Source: Calliopum simillimum | Lineage: Eukaryota; Arthropoda; Insecta; Diptera; Lauxaniidae | Assembly: GCA_951812925.1 (NCBI GenBank) | Contig: OX638371.1 | Span: forward strand, 84,081,697 to 84,145,696 | Direction of reading: 5' to 3' | Length of the DNA stretch: 64,000 nucleotides | Shown here: in pieces, positions 21,675-32,711 of the stretch | How the letters are laid out: each line of letters starts with the position of its first letter | Numbering within the stretch: position 1 is the stretch's first letter | Position numbers and translations under genes: made by a program | Notes under the pieces: model-generated | Database searches by the model: none | Seen by the model: only the letters and a program-made list of their open reading frames with translations | What the model was told of the DNA's origin: nothing

Positions 21675-24600
21675 AGCATCACAAAAAAAAAAAAAAAAAA
21701 AACCTGGAGATCCCAAAAATGTAACCTGCCGTAATGGCATTTAAGAATAAGTCGGAAATATTGGTAATGGTGTTGACCTATATACATCTAATGCACCTCC
21801 AATTTTTGCTTAGCTATAAAATAATAAATAAAAGAATCAGATAAGGATTGGGTTTTCTTATTAATGTTAAAAATTTGCAAATTTGTCCATAACAAGGGAA
21901 GAGGGTCTGACACTTTCACTGTTCTTTTTGTTAAATTCACTTATCTCGAAACAATTGCTATTTTTTATTAATCCATTTTCGGCCAACCTTTTTTTAAAAA
22001 ATTATTAAAAACATAAAACAATCACAATAAAAAAATTAATGATGAGGTTTTATAGCCAAAGGACCAAGCTTGTAGCGTGTGCCTAGGATTCTGATTTTTT
22101 TAAACTATGCATCCGTAAGATTTTTGTTCCAAACGCCAAGAAAAACCCATTTCAAAATCCAAATTTGCATTTGTTTTTTTTTTGTTTGTTTGCGTCTGCT
22201 AAACTAGTTCACACATACATAAACCTATGTTGGATAAATTGCGTACACATGTTGTTGTTGTAATATTATGCAAAAATATGGAAAAACAAGATTGAGAAAA
22301 CCGTGTTTTTGAGTAAATATTTTTTAAGTAAAACATTAAAAAAAGGTTTCAGACTTTGGTTGCCTTTGTTTTAAATGAAGATCAAATTAAATCAATTAGA
22401 TTTTCATTGAAAAACAAGCAAAATTCTTTTCATCTAAATGCATAAAAAAAAATGTAAACAATGGGCGCGGCCATTATTAAATTAGCTGTTTTTGCATAGA
22501 AAAAATTACAACAACAACAGAAGACACCTAACTAATATTTGAACTGCGTAAGAAAGTGCAGATCAAAACAAAAGAAATGCAATTTCAATGTCACGATCAA
22601 ATGCATATCTATTTTGGTTTTTTTTTGTGCGCTGCAATTTTTCATGAGCGCCGGATAGAACAGCTGTTGAGACTGACCCATTACGAACCTAGGGAATTTG
22701 AGCGGGACTTTGAAACTATTTTTTTTATGACCAAATGCATTAATTCTTTCTCATAGTTTTTGGAAAAGAATGCCAAGGTTATCCTTTTTAAGGACATTGA
22801 CCCTTAAAAATTCTTTTGGTACAGCGTATATATAAAAAATCAAATAAATACTTATGAGAAAAAAATTTGCCCAAAATCTTAAAAAAATTAAATAATCACC
22901 TGATCTGAGTAAAACGGAGTCCCAAGGCTATCCTGCCAAAGGACATTGACCCCCCAGAAAGATCAAAAACGAAGGGTAGGTAGAAGATCAGACGATTCCG
23001 AAAATCAGCAACAACAGCGTAACGAATCGTTACAGTTCCGACACAAATGAAAGATAGGCAACAAGTAGGCAAAATGAAAATTAAAAAATCAGTTTTGGTT
23101 AAAGCACGAAATTGCTCGGTTCGGCCCGTAAAGTTTTTTGAAACAAGTTTTAAGGACATTTATAAATAAAGTTTGTTCCTGCTCGTCCTTTTAAAAATTA
23201 AGTTAAAAAAAAAAATAAGAATTTTTAAAGGATATTTAGAAAAATAAACAATTTAAAAGAATTAATCGGTCATTTACAGAGTGAATAAGTCCTGTACTTT
23301 AATCTAAAATAAAATTAACCGAAACAAAAAAGGACAAAATAAAGATCGGGCGTTTTCGAGCAATAATTCAACAAAGAAATAAAAATATGTGAGGACTAGA
23401 TCCTATAGTGCTTATTGAATGATATTGTTTTATTTTTAAAAACTAAAAGAAACCGAAATAAAAGCTTTTGCGAAAAATAAATATAAAATTCACAAAAAAA
23501 CAAGTTTAAGAAAACTAACTTAAAAAAGAAAAAAAACTAAGTTTTGCAAAAATATATGTTAAAGAAAAAAAAAAAAAAAAAAGAATAAAATTCTGAAAAA
23601 AAAAACATATATACATAAAATCCTTTAAAAAAAAAAGGACTATTTTTGTCATCTAAAAAGGCGTTGAGCAGCAGCAGGACGACGAACCAGAACCGTAATA
23701 AGGAATGTTTCCAGAAAATTAAAAAGGATGTGTCATCAGAATTAAAAGCTAAGTCCAGAATTTTTTTTTCATCATTTATCGTATTGTGTTTCTAAGTATT
23801 TATTTAAAAAGGAAAAATTAAAAAAAATATATAATAAAAAAACAAAATTTTCATCTTCAATAAAAAAAAATAAATTTAATTTTTTTCTCTATCTCGAAAC
23901 TTATATTTTTTTCTAGACTTTAATTTTAAATTAATTTTCAATTTAATCTTAAAAAAAAAAAAAACGACTGTATGTAATTTTGATTTTTCTTAATTTACGA
24001 TTTGTTGTATGATAAAATTTCAAAGTTTGTATTTTTGTTCAATTAAGGGGATGTTGAAATTTAAAATTCTAATTTATATTTATTTCGTTTATGTGAAATT
24101 TTTGCAACCATAGCGCGTTCATTTATTTTTTTTTTTTTTTTTCATTTTTATCAATTTATTTAGGGACCTAGTACTCCTCAATAGAGCTCTTTCGAGGTAG
24201 GTAGGGTGCCGTATTTACAGAAAAAAATTTTTTTTTTTAAATTACAAAGTACAGTAAAATCGAAAAGTGAAAACAAAATTTCGTGGTTGTTAAGATTAGT
24301 AGCGTTTAGTGTAAGATAAAAATAAATCTAGCTTTTATATTAGAATAAATATTAAAGATTTAGATACATCATTTTTTTCTAATTTGTTTTTTTAGGTACC
24401 TATGTGGTTTTTTTTTTGTTTGAATTGTGTTTCAAAAATGTTAAAATTTTTTTTTTGTAATTCTTATTATTATTACCCCTTAATTATAAATTTATTTAAA
24501 TGAGATGAAACTTAAAGAATTTGTTGATAAGGTCGTGAAACGCTAAATAAAACTTAAGTTTGTTAATTATTTGATAAAAAGAAAAGGTTGCTTGTTTTTT

Positions 24601-25539
24601 ATTTGTGTCGGAATATTTAGGATGATGTCGATGGATTGTGTGTTGTTGCTGATTTCGGAATTTTGATTTCTTTTGGTTTTTGATCTTCAAAAAAAAAAAA
24701 AGATATAAATTTTTAGGGTGGCTCATAGAAAAAAAAAAATGAGTTGCTAAAAGGCAAAATATTTGGGGTAGCTTGAGGGATTCTCAAAGGGAAGATGGTG
24801 CCATAATAAATTTTAAAAGAGAAATGCGATTTCTTAATCATAAATTTTTTTTTGTTGTTGTTTAAGGGGTAATTGCATCCGACATGCAATTACTACGGTT
24901 GGGAAGGGATCGCTATTGGGTCGTACCATCGGGCTCACGTGAATCTGGTCGGATAATACAACTAATAGTTTTTTTTTGATTTTTTTTTGTTGAAAATCGC
25001 ACTCGCGTTTGAGAATTTGTTTTCGCTTGGTTTTGCAGTTTTGTTATTTTTTTTGTTTTATATGTTTTAATTTCACATGTCGAAAGATGTGTTTTGTTGT
25101 GCCTTCTCGACCGGATGTATTGGGTCGGAACACTCACCCTGGCGTAGACGAGCTAGCTAGCCGGAAGGATACATCCGGTACGATAAAATGGTCGGTAACA
25201 AGCTATGACTTGCAATCCAAAAATCAAAACCCTGTGATTACCTAACAGGTGCCGGTATGAATCAAAGTTAGTGTTCGATTAATCGAACGTTTTCGGTATA
25301 AAGAGCTGCCTGTAAGGCTCGCTACGCTAAAATTCGCAAAATTTTTTCCCATTACCACCAAAAGGCACAGTTTTTTGGTCAAAATTCATAACTTCCTAGA
25401 CTAAAAGAACAATTCTGAAAAAAATCTTAACCCTTGGACTACCGAGTCAAAAATGGCACGTAATAAATTCTTTAAATAAATAACACATACCAACAAGCTT
25501 TTGTTTTTAAGCATTTCCGAAGTAACTATATGCGTTGAA

Positions 25540-26365
25540 TCCGAATCCGAGGTCAAAATAAAAAGATTTTGAGATACTTCAGGTCAAACTTATGAAAAAT
25601 GGCTATTTTGGTTCGATGCAAGCTACACAAAATTTTCATTATTTTTTTACCAAATGTATCACGTAGTTCTATTATGTTTCTTTAAAATGAGCACTTAAAA
25701 AATGCCATACAATACTTCCTTTAACACTTTAACTGTTTATGTCGAGTATACTCGTCAGAGCGAAATGAAAATTTTTCGCATTATGTCGAGCGAAATGAAA
25801 AATTTTTGCATTATGTCGAGTATACTCGTCGTGAAGATAAAAAAAATCGCATTCGTATAATTATTAAACGAATCAATTGTTCCTTAAAAAAGGCAAATAA
25901 AGATCTTTGAAAAAATGCACATTTTAGAATATTCATTAGTATGGCAACTTTGTTTATTTTAACTCACAATAGCTGAAATTACCGTTACAAAACGATTTTA
26001 TGTGATATTGTTTTATCAATAAAATAAATTTTGTTTGTTAACAACGAATAAAAATATATATTTTTTAAAAAACCAACACGCAACTTTTGATCATAATTGC
26101 AAACTTTTATAAGCAGAAACATTTCACTCTGCTTATGTCGAAAAAATTAAACAGTTAAAGGGTTAAAAGTTATGGCCGACATCTTGAAATCCCATAAAAC
26201 GGGTAAAACGATAAAACTTTGGATTTCATGACATCATCTGAAATCTGCAATAATATTTGAAGTAATTATTGTTTAGCTATTTTTAAGTGCTCATTTTGAA
26301 GGTAAAAAGTAGTACTGAATTATACAAAAAAAATAAAAAACAATTTTGTGCAGTCTACAACTGAC
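25540..26365. repeat. Palindrome with nested MITE
   Basis: Outer arms pair around the nested element: left GCTACACAAAATTTTCATTA ... TTTAAAATGAGCACTTAAAA (25620-25700), right TTTTTAAGTGCTCATTTTGAA ... ACAATTTTGTGCAGTC (26280-26355). The arm outside it (GAATCCGAATCCGAGGTCAA at 25545) resembles the 18.4-kb foldback (GAATCCGAATCCGGGGTCC), suggesting related families. Confidence 0.7.
25725..26162. mobile_element. piggyBac-like MITE flanked by TTAA
   Basis: The left end after TTAA (25721-25724) reads CACTTTAACTGTTTATGTCG. The right end is its inverse, CGAAAAAATTAAACAGTTAAAGGG, followed by TTAA (26163-26166). TTAA target duplication and termini beginning CNC are the marks of piggyBac-type elements. 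Internal GTCGAGTATACTCGTC repeats are palindromic. 438 bp, no transposase. Confidence 0.65.
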
Positions 26366-27021
26366 CTCAAAAGTAACAAAAGTATTTTTTTTTTTTCGCA
26401 TATTAACCCCAAATATCTCTATTTTTCGAAAAACCTAATGCAAAAATTATGCGCACTTTTACCCAAGTTACTTGAAAAAGTAGTATCTTCAGCATTTTCT
26501 AATAAGAAATTGCAAAACAACTTCATCGTTTTCTTTTTTGTCTGTCTTTTGCAACCAGATTTAGAATAAATCGAAATATATTTTAATGTTTTGAGCCACA
26601 TTGCATTACACATAACATTATAGCCGTGTTCATAATCCGGAGCATTTAGACTTGCAAAGTAGCAAAATAGCAATAATTTCCACTGGATTGTGAGCAATAT
26701 AAAAAGTATAAACATTGCAAGCTTCGAAAAAATTTATTTCTCTGATAAAATCGTATGAGCAAAGAGAACGAGAGCATAAACAAAAAATTTTTATTTGAAA
26801 AATGACATGATATTTTTATGCTATAGGTTTTTAGTATAGAAAATGTAAATGCAAATTTAAATTCAATCCTATATATTTTGTTGTTGTATAGCAACATTTT
26901 TCAACACCTTTTTACAAATGCTATGATGCAAGACCTTTTGCATCGGATCGTGAACATGGTTATTAATATGTCTATACTGGGGAAAATCAGAAAACTCAAT
27001 CTGTCATGTTTTTTTTTTTTT
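26366..27021. other. Non-coding stretch
   Basis: AT-rich; I see no gene, splice pair or defined repeat here beyond simple T tracts. Confidence 0.4.
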
Positions 27022-27029
27022 TCACTTCA

Positions 27030-27260
27030 CAATTACAATCCAAAATTAACATGTGGTTGTTCGCAAGAGGGGAAAAAAGTTAATTGTGAAAATAAGATCC
27101 ACATCCACCTATTGTCAAAATGAAAAATTAAGTAAAACTCCGTTTTTTTTTAAATTTTGAATATGTAATAAAGTTTCATGTATTATTGTATTTAAAAAAT
27201 GTATTTTTTCTCTTAATTTTCAAAAAATGGTGCAAACCTCAACATGGAACCGAGCATGGA
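27030..27260 (+). repeat. Deletion derivative of the 30.5-32.4 kb gene-fragment array
   Basis: 27038-27139 matches 30574-30672 (AAAATTAACATGTGGTTGTT ... AAATTAAGTAAAACT). It then jumps to sequence matching 32299-32425 (TTTTTTTAAATTTTGAATAT ... GCATGGAAAGTTGTATAT). The thiolase exon that lies between these parts in the array is absent. So this is a second copy that has lost the coding centre. Confidence 0.85.
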
Positions 27261-27285
27261 AAGTTGTATATTAATTAATTAATTG

Positions 27286-27642
27286 GGAAGCTTTCAAAGC
27301 GAGAGCAAAGATTAGAATCAGCAACAACAATCGATGGTGAAAGTGATGAAGATGAAAAAACAATTGCTGTACAAAAGGTTGATACTCCTACATCAACAGC
27401 TGCTTCAGCTAAGAAAAGGAATGCTGCAGGCCAGGGAGATGACTCTCGTACAGTTAAACGTAGTAAGCGAAAGGCCTTAATAGAAGAAGATGTAATAGAA
27501 GTTTCCTCGACGCCAACGAAAGCTCGTGGCCGAGGTCGCAAATTGGAGGCACTGACTATACCTGTCAGCCAAGTTGAGGTTAAAGAGCAACAAGAGGATG
27601 CTCCCAACCATGCGTGCAACTCGAAAGAAATAATATTATAAT
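27286..27642 (+). CDS. Unidentified C-terminal exon fragment, acidic and basic, probably nuclear
   Basis: An open frame on the plus strand reads KLSKREQRLESATTIDGESD, EDEKTIAVQKVDTPTSTAAS, AKKRNAAGQGDDSRTVKRSK, RKALIEEDVIEVSSTPTKAR, then GRGRKLEALTIPVSQVEV and ends ...NSKEIIL at TAA (27640-27642). There is no ATG start. Low complexity with KKR and RGRGR patches suggests a chromatin-associated tail. No frame break. I cannot name the protein. It follows directly after the deletion derivative described at 27030-27260. Confidence 0.5.
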
Positions 27643-29187
27643 CCGAGCTAAATATGTAGCATTAATGTTTTTTTTTTTTTATTAATGCATTATGGTTTTA
27701 AAATACTGGACAATTTTCGATTAATTGTTTCTAATATTTTAAACTCTTATATCTTTATGTTATATTCTTACTTTTCTATTGGTTTTAGTTGAAGATAATT
27801 TTTTCTTTCATTACTTTACTAATTCATAAAAAGAATAATTTTGTATTTAGTATATATTCTTCAAGTTTACATGTCCAAAAATATATAAAATAATAAATAA
27901 TAAAAAAAATTTGTAAACCCAAAGTTTTTATACTGATTCATTTTACAACGCATTTCTCACAAAGTATATTAATTTTGTAATTTCGTTTATCAAGTAATCT
28001 GCAGAAACATCACCTTAGTCTTTATCTAGAAAACTAAATTAGTTTTGTTTGTATTCTCCTGCTAAGGCCAAAATAAAATATCTCCATGACTTATTTCTTT
28101 CACGATCCTTAGATTTCCCTATCGACAACCTTTTTCCCAAGGTGATTCGTAGTCTACCACCTATACTTGCCTTGTAGCTTTCACTCAAGGGATTGGCGGC
28201 AGACTTTGCTATGTGGTTACTGGATATTATGAACAATCCATTCCCGCCGTTTGGGATTGCGCGAGGCTACCAAACCTTTCGTATGCGCCTTCATTGGTTA
28301 ATCGGAAAAAATCCATGGTTAGCCATCAATAAACTTCAATTGATAGTTTTTTGGAATACCCGATGCTTCCCGAAGGTCACCCGAAGGCTTCATAGTCAAA
28401 ACGAAGAATATCTAGATGTACTACAGGAAAAACATCTAAGGCAAACTATCAACAAGCCTTAATTGATGGTTTCCTGGGACACTCCAGCTATGCCATTGCC
28501 AATTTTTAAGAAATGAATTTAACTTTCTCAAAATACCTAATTTTTTATTGTGACGTGGCAGTGGCGAAAATCAAAATTTTATCCCTGTATAACTTCTAAG
28601 CTATTGGGAATCAAAAAACAAAACAAACATGCCTAGCGGAGCGGGCAAAGAAGGCTAGTTGTCTATAAAAATAAATTCAAGCAAAAATTTAAATTGATAT
28701 TTTGAAAACAAACTTACAAATAAAGGAAAAAAAACCTAAATGAAATTTAAATTTTGCGATGGACGCCATTTTTACACAATATCCTTAAAATTTTTAAAGA
28801 CTTTAAAGGCATGAACTTGTTTTAACGTAGACATAAAATACAAATATATTGGCATGATTTCACATCACGAGATGTACGTACACTGATGCGGCGATTCAAG
28901 TCCTGATCTGGTCGCAAATTAAGTAAGGAAATTCAAAGAATGTGCAAATCTCTTGAAAAGCCTCGTTATATGGTCAAAATGGACCATTTTCAGCAAAAAA
29001 AATTAATTCATGCCACAAACATTAGTTAACTATTCTATAGTGTTATGTAATTATATTAAATTTTATAATTAACCTTTTTTAAAATTTTTTTATTTTGTCT
29101 AAATAAGTTGATATCTGGTTAGGGTTTGGTTATGATGTAAGATTCAAGTTGTTTTGGAATATTTTTCTTTTAAAATTTCTATATTTA
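27643..29187. other. Non-coding stretch between gene fragments
   Basis: AT-rich with one GC-richer patch (28060-28480) whose short open frames have no recognisable family. A few short motifs recur within it (CCCGATGCTTCCCGAAGG, CATCTAGATGT-like), perhaps an old transposon. No gene is supported. Confidence 0.4.
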
Positions 29188-30482
29188 TTACGCCTCTATA
29201 TCGTTGACAAAGAGAATTTCGCGATTTTTTAAACCAACTTCAACTAAAGTTTCTTCATCATTAGTATTACCGCTTTCATTCGATGTTGTTGCAACATTTG
29301 CAGAAGCAGCTGAATTTGTGGCGTAGAGAAGACGTTTTTGAAAATTTGTTGTTATTTCAAACTCATCTGGTGACGATGGATGACAAAAGTGATAGTTGTA
29401 AACATCCTGTGGAAAGAACAAATTCAAATAATTTTGTTAAATTTTATGCTCACAAAGAAAACTTACAAGCATTGAATCTGTTTTCTTAAAACGTCGCTCA
29501 ATACGAGCTTAAACAGATCATCTGGTGGGGGCTCTGAAGGCACACGTTCGGCCAATTCAATTTTCAGTATTGCAATTTGCTGCGTTATTATGAAAAAAAT
29601 TAATAAATGTACAGTATAATTAAATTGCACAATTAAAATTTATTATATACCTCTTTCTTATGTTCAACCTCTTTACGCACACGTTCGGCCTCATCTTGCA
29701 CTTCACGCGTTCTTTTTCTTCATCGGTGTATTGTGATTTATATAATTAATGACGGATTGAGAACCGAATGTTTGACTGCAAAATGATTCACCATCTGGAT
29801 TGTTAATGGGATCTAAGTAAAAAACTTAATTCCTGTTTAAAGCCTGCGCGTATTTGCGTTGGTAAAAGACTGGATGTGATGGAAATTTTTCATTGTAAGC
29901 GCGTATAAAGCTCATTACATCTCCAAGTGGATCAGTAACAACTGAAATTAATCAAAGTGTAAATTTAAATTATATTTTTTTTTTATTAAATTGTATGTGG
30001 TAATGGCGCACAAGGGTTGCTTGGAATAACACGGTCTTACACTTTTTATACTTACTTCTCTCATCATTGCTCAAAAATGTGCTGATTATCGACGAAAACG
30101 TTGAGTAGCAATATTGAAATACAAAATTAATGATGTAGCCAATTATGACAGTATTGGCCCAACTCCAGGCATATTTGCAGAAAATATTTGTTGCAAAAAA
30201 TTATCATTTATAACTGCCGGGGCGCGCACATCGCGTGAAGCAGCAAACATTGTGGGGCGACCTTTGCGTATGTTCAATTGTTCTTGAAAAGCGACCTAAA
30301 ATTGGAAATTTGCAAAAAAAAAAATGAAACAAAAAGAAATCTAATGCAACTTTTTATTCACCTCCAGATCACACTGATGCCGTATCAATACATCGCGACA
30401 AACATTTATATCTCAATGCCCATCAGATCTTGGACTGTAGTACCTTTTCAGTTTGTTCATTTGTTAAGCCATCAGCTTCCAT
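29188..30482 (-). pseudogene. Faf2: FAF2/UBXD8 copy with frameshifts and internal deletion
   Basis: Exons on the minus strand: 30482-30362, 30295-30056, 29941-29651, 29579-29467 and 29406-29188, with splice sites intact. Exon 1 starts MEADGLTNEQTEK (UBA domain). Exon 2 carries VAFQEQLNIRKGRPTMFAAS. Exon 3 has VVTDPLGDVMSFIRAYNEKF (start of the UAS domain) and NNPDGESFCSQTF. The last exons hold AERVPSEPPPDD and the UBX C-terminus (CHPSSPDEFEITTNF ... NREILFVNDIEA, stop). FAF2 is an ER and lipid-droplet p97 adaptor. Breaks: one-base losses in exon 1 (the expected LQFQDL and GIEDI positions), a shift in exon 2, a shift after YAQAL, and a jump in exon 3 from the UAS domain straight to a DEEKERV...EVEHKKE coiled coil, removing over 100 residues. 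The UBX domain also lacks its first strand. It cannot encode FAF2. Confidence 0.88.
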
Positions 30483-30693
30483 TGCAGCAGCAAATTTGCA
30501 ATAGCTTTAGAGCTGCTGAAAAAAAGTTAATTGTCAAAATGAGATCCACATCCTCCTAAAGTTAAGTTGGTTGTCAAAATTAACATGTGGTTGTTCGCAA
30601 GAGGGGAAAAAAGTTAATTGTGAAAATAAGATCCACATCCACCTATTGTCAAAATGAAAAATTAAGTAAAACTAATAAAATTAAATCAATCAT

Positions 30694-30881
30694 AATTGTT
30701 GCTTGGTCCTGCTTATGGTATACCAAAACTATTAAAAAAGGCTGGTCTTTCAGTAAAAGACATCGATTCATGGGAAATTCATGAAGCTTTTGCCGGACAA
30801 ATTATTGCCAATTTAAAAGCATTGGATTCAGACTGGTTTTGTAAAACTTATTTGAATTTGCCAGAAAAATATGGTGCACCT
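30694..30881 (+). pseudogene. Mtpbeta: Mtp-beta thiolase fragment, copy 1
   Basis: Encodes LLGPAYGIPKLLKKAGLSVK, DIDSWEIHEAFAGQIIANLK, ALDSDWFCKTYLNLPEKYGA, PD. HEAFAGQ is the NEAFA-type motif of thiolases. The upstream side has no acceptor AG where the family exon should start, so the breakpoint is inside the exon. The reading frame runs into duplicated FAF2 sequence. Confidence 0.85.
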
Positions 30882-31282
30882 GACCTAAAATTGGAAATTT
30901 GCAAAAAAAAAAATGAAACAAAAAGAAATCTAATGCAACTTTTTATTCACCTCCAGATCACACTGATGCCGTATCAATACATCGCGACAAACATTTATAT
31001 CTCAATGCCCATCAGATCTTGGACTGTAGTACCTTTTCAGTTTGTTCATTTGTTAAGCCATCAGCTTCCATTGCAGCAGCAAATTTGCAATAGCTTTAGA
31101 GCTGCTGAAAAAAAGTTAATTGTCAAAATGAGATCCACATCCTCCTAAAGTTAAGTTGGTTGTCAAAATTAACATGTGGTTGTTCGCAAGAGGGGAAAAA
31201 AGTTAATTGTGAAAATAAGATCCACATCCACCTATTGTCAAAATGAAAAATTAAGTAAAACTAATAAAATTAAATCAATCAT

Positions 31283-31470
31283 AATTGTTGCTTGGTCCTG
31301 CTTATGGTATACCAAAACTATTAAAAAAGGCTGGTCTTTCAGTAAAAGACATCGATTCATGGGAAATTCATGAAGCTTTTGCCGGACAAATTATTGCCAA
31401 TTTAAAAGCATTGGATTCAGACTGGTTTTGTAAAACTTATTTGAATTTGCCAGAAAAATATGGTGCACCT
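31283..31470 (+). pseudogene. Mtpbeta: Mtp-beta thiolase fragment, copy 2
   Basis: Identical to copy 1, 589 bases further on, and again followed by FAF2-derived sequence. A FAF2 exon 1 copy on the opposite strand (31071-30951) precedes it. Confidence 0.85.
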
Positions 31471-31871
31471 GACCTAAAATTGGAAATTTGCAAAAAAAAA
31501 AATGAAACAAAAAGAAATCTAATGCAACTTTTTATTCACCTCCAGATCACACTGATGCCGTATCAATACATCGCGACAAACATTTATATCTCAATGCCCA
31601 TCAGATCTTGGACTGTAGTACCTTTTCAGTTTGTTCATTTGTTAAGCCATCAGCTTCCATTGCAGCAGCAAATTTGCAATAGCTTTAGAGCTGCTGAAAA
31701 AAAGTTAATTGTCAAAATGAGATCCACATCCTCCTAAAGTTAAGTTGGTTGTCAAAATTAACATGTGGTTGTTCGCAAGAGGGGAAAAAAGTTAATTGTG
31801 AAAATAAGATCCACATCCACCTATTGTCAAAATGAAAAATTAAGTAAAACTAATAAAATTAAATCAATCAT

Positions 31872-32257
31872 AATTGTTGCTTGGTCCTGCTTATGGTATA
31901 CCAAAACTATTAAAAAAGGCTGGTCTTTCAGTAAAAGACATCGATTCATGGGAAATTCATGAAGCTTTTGCCGGACAAATTATTGCCAATTTAAAAGCAT
32001 TGGATTCAGACTGGTTTTGTAAAACTTATTTGAATTTGCCAGAAAAATATGGTGCACCTGATTTAAGTAAATGGAACAGCTGGGGTGTTCGCTATCAATT
32101 GGACATCCGTTTGCCGCAACCGGTGTACGTCTTTGTATGCATACGGCTAATCGTTTGGTAAGGGGACGGTCAATTGGGTGTAGTAGCAGCTTGTGCGGCT
32201 GGTGGTCAAGGCGTTGCTATGCTAATTGAAAGGTATCCGGGTGCGACAGCAGAATAA
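31872..32257 (+). pseudogene. Mtpbeta: Mtp-beta (trifunctional enzyme beta subunit) C-terminal exon, copy 3, frameshifted
   Basis: Same start as copies 1 and 2 but continues past the array to the true C-terminus: DLSKWNSWG, then (after a lost G in GGTGGTTCG) SLSIGHPFAATGVRLCMHT and NRLV in another frame, then (after a second shift near 32162) DGQLGVVAACAAGGQGVAML and IERYPGATAE followed by TAA. GHP and the C-A-A-G-G loop carry catalytic His and Cys of 3-ketoacyl-CoA thiolase, the last step of mitochondrial long-chain beta-oxidation. Two frameshifts and absence of all upstream exons mark it as a broken fragment. A FAF2 exon 1 copy (31660-31540, minus) precedes it. Confidence 0.88.
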
Positions 32258-32711
32258 ATTATATATTAAATTGGTAATTTTCCAATTAATAAAGTGTCTT
32301 TTTTTAAATTTTGAATATGTAATAAAGTTTCATGTATTATTGTATTTAAAAAATGTATTTTTTCTCTTAATTTTCAAAAAATGGTGCAAACCTCAACATG
32401 GAACCGAGCATGGAAAGTTGTATATTTTTCACTGTTCTTAAAAGATGATTTTCTGAAGTAGATTAGTTTCAACTGCTTATATCCCCCAAGTTAAAACATG
32501 ATTTGAAGTTTATGCTTACAAACTTTATTCTTTGGACTAAAATGAACGCTTAGGTCATAGTAAGTTCTTAATAAAAAGTTTTAATAAGTTGATATTAATG
32601 AGTGAAAATCAGTCACTTTATTCGTTCGTCATACATGATAAGGCTATAAATGTTTTCATAACCAATTTTCAAGCGAAAGTTTGAATCTGTATGAAAAATT
32701 AAAAACTATCG
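32258..32711. other. Flank between the thiolase fragment and Clp1
   Basis: 32299-32425 is the segment shared with 27140-27260. The rest is AT-rich 3' flank of Clp1; 32672-32746 is the source of the 75-bp copy at 4072. No further gene. Confidence 0.6.

Larger units (their letters stand above)
17482..25520. other. Long non-coding stretch upstream of pyruvate carboxylase
   Basis: About 8 kb, very AT-rich with many A and T homopolymers (densest 23200-24900). I find no spliceable coding exon. It contains the palindromes and MITEs listed separately. A less AT-rich patch at 20860-21020 (GTTGCCAAGGTGTG, GCGGTCGCACATGCACAGGG) could be a promoter or 5' UTR exon of pyruvate carboxylase, but I cannot show it. 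At 24870-25250 is a GC-richer patch with GGTCGTACCATCGGGCTC, CGACCGGATGTATTGGGTCG and CCGGAAGGATACATCCGG, perhaps the 3' end of a retroelement. Confidence 0.5.
30293..32059. repeat. Exact tandem triplication of a 589-bp unit
   Basis: Units 30293-30881, 30882-31470 and 31471-32059 appear identical by eye. Each contains, left to right, the FAF2 exon 1 region (minus strand), its upstream sequence, and a 63-residue piece of the Mtp-beta thiolase (plus strand). The junction joins thiolase codons for GAPD to FAF2 intron sequence (CCTAAAATTGG). The absence of differences means very recent expansion or gene conversion. Confidence 0.93.

Noticed and set aside
17482..26000. tRNA or other small RNA genes
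   Set aside because: I looked for cloverleaf-like A and B boxes here and in the other gene-free stretches and saw none I could defend by eye.
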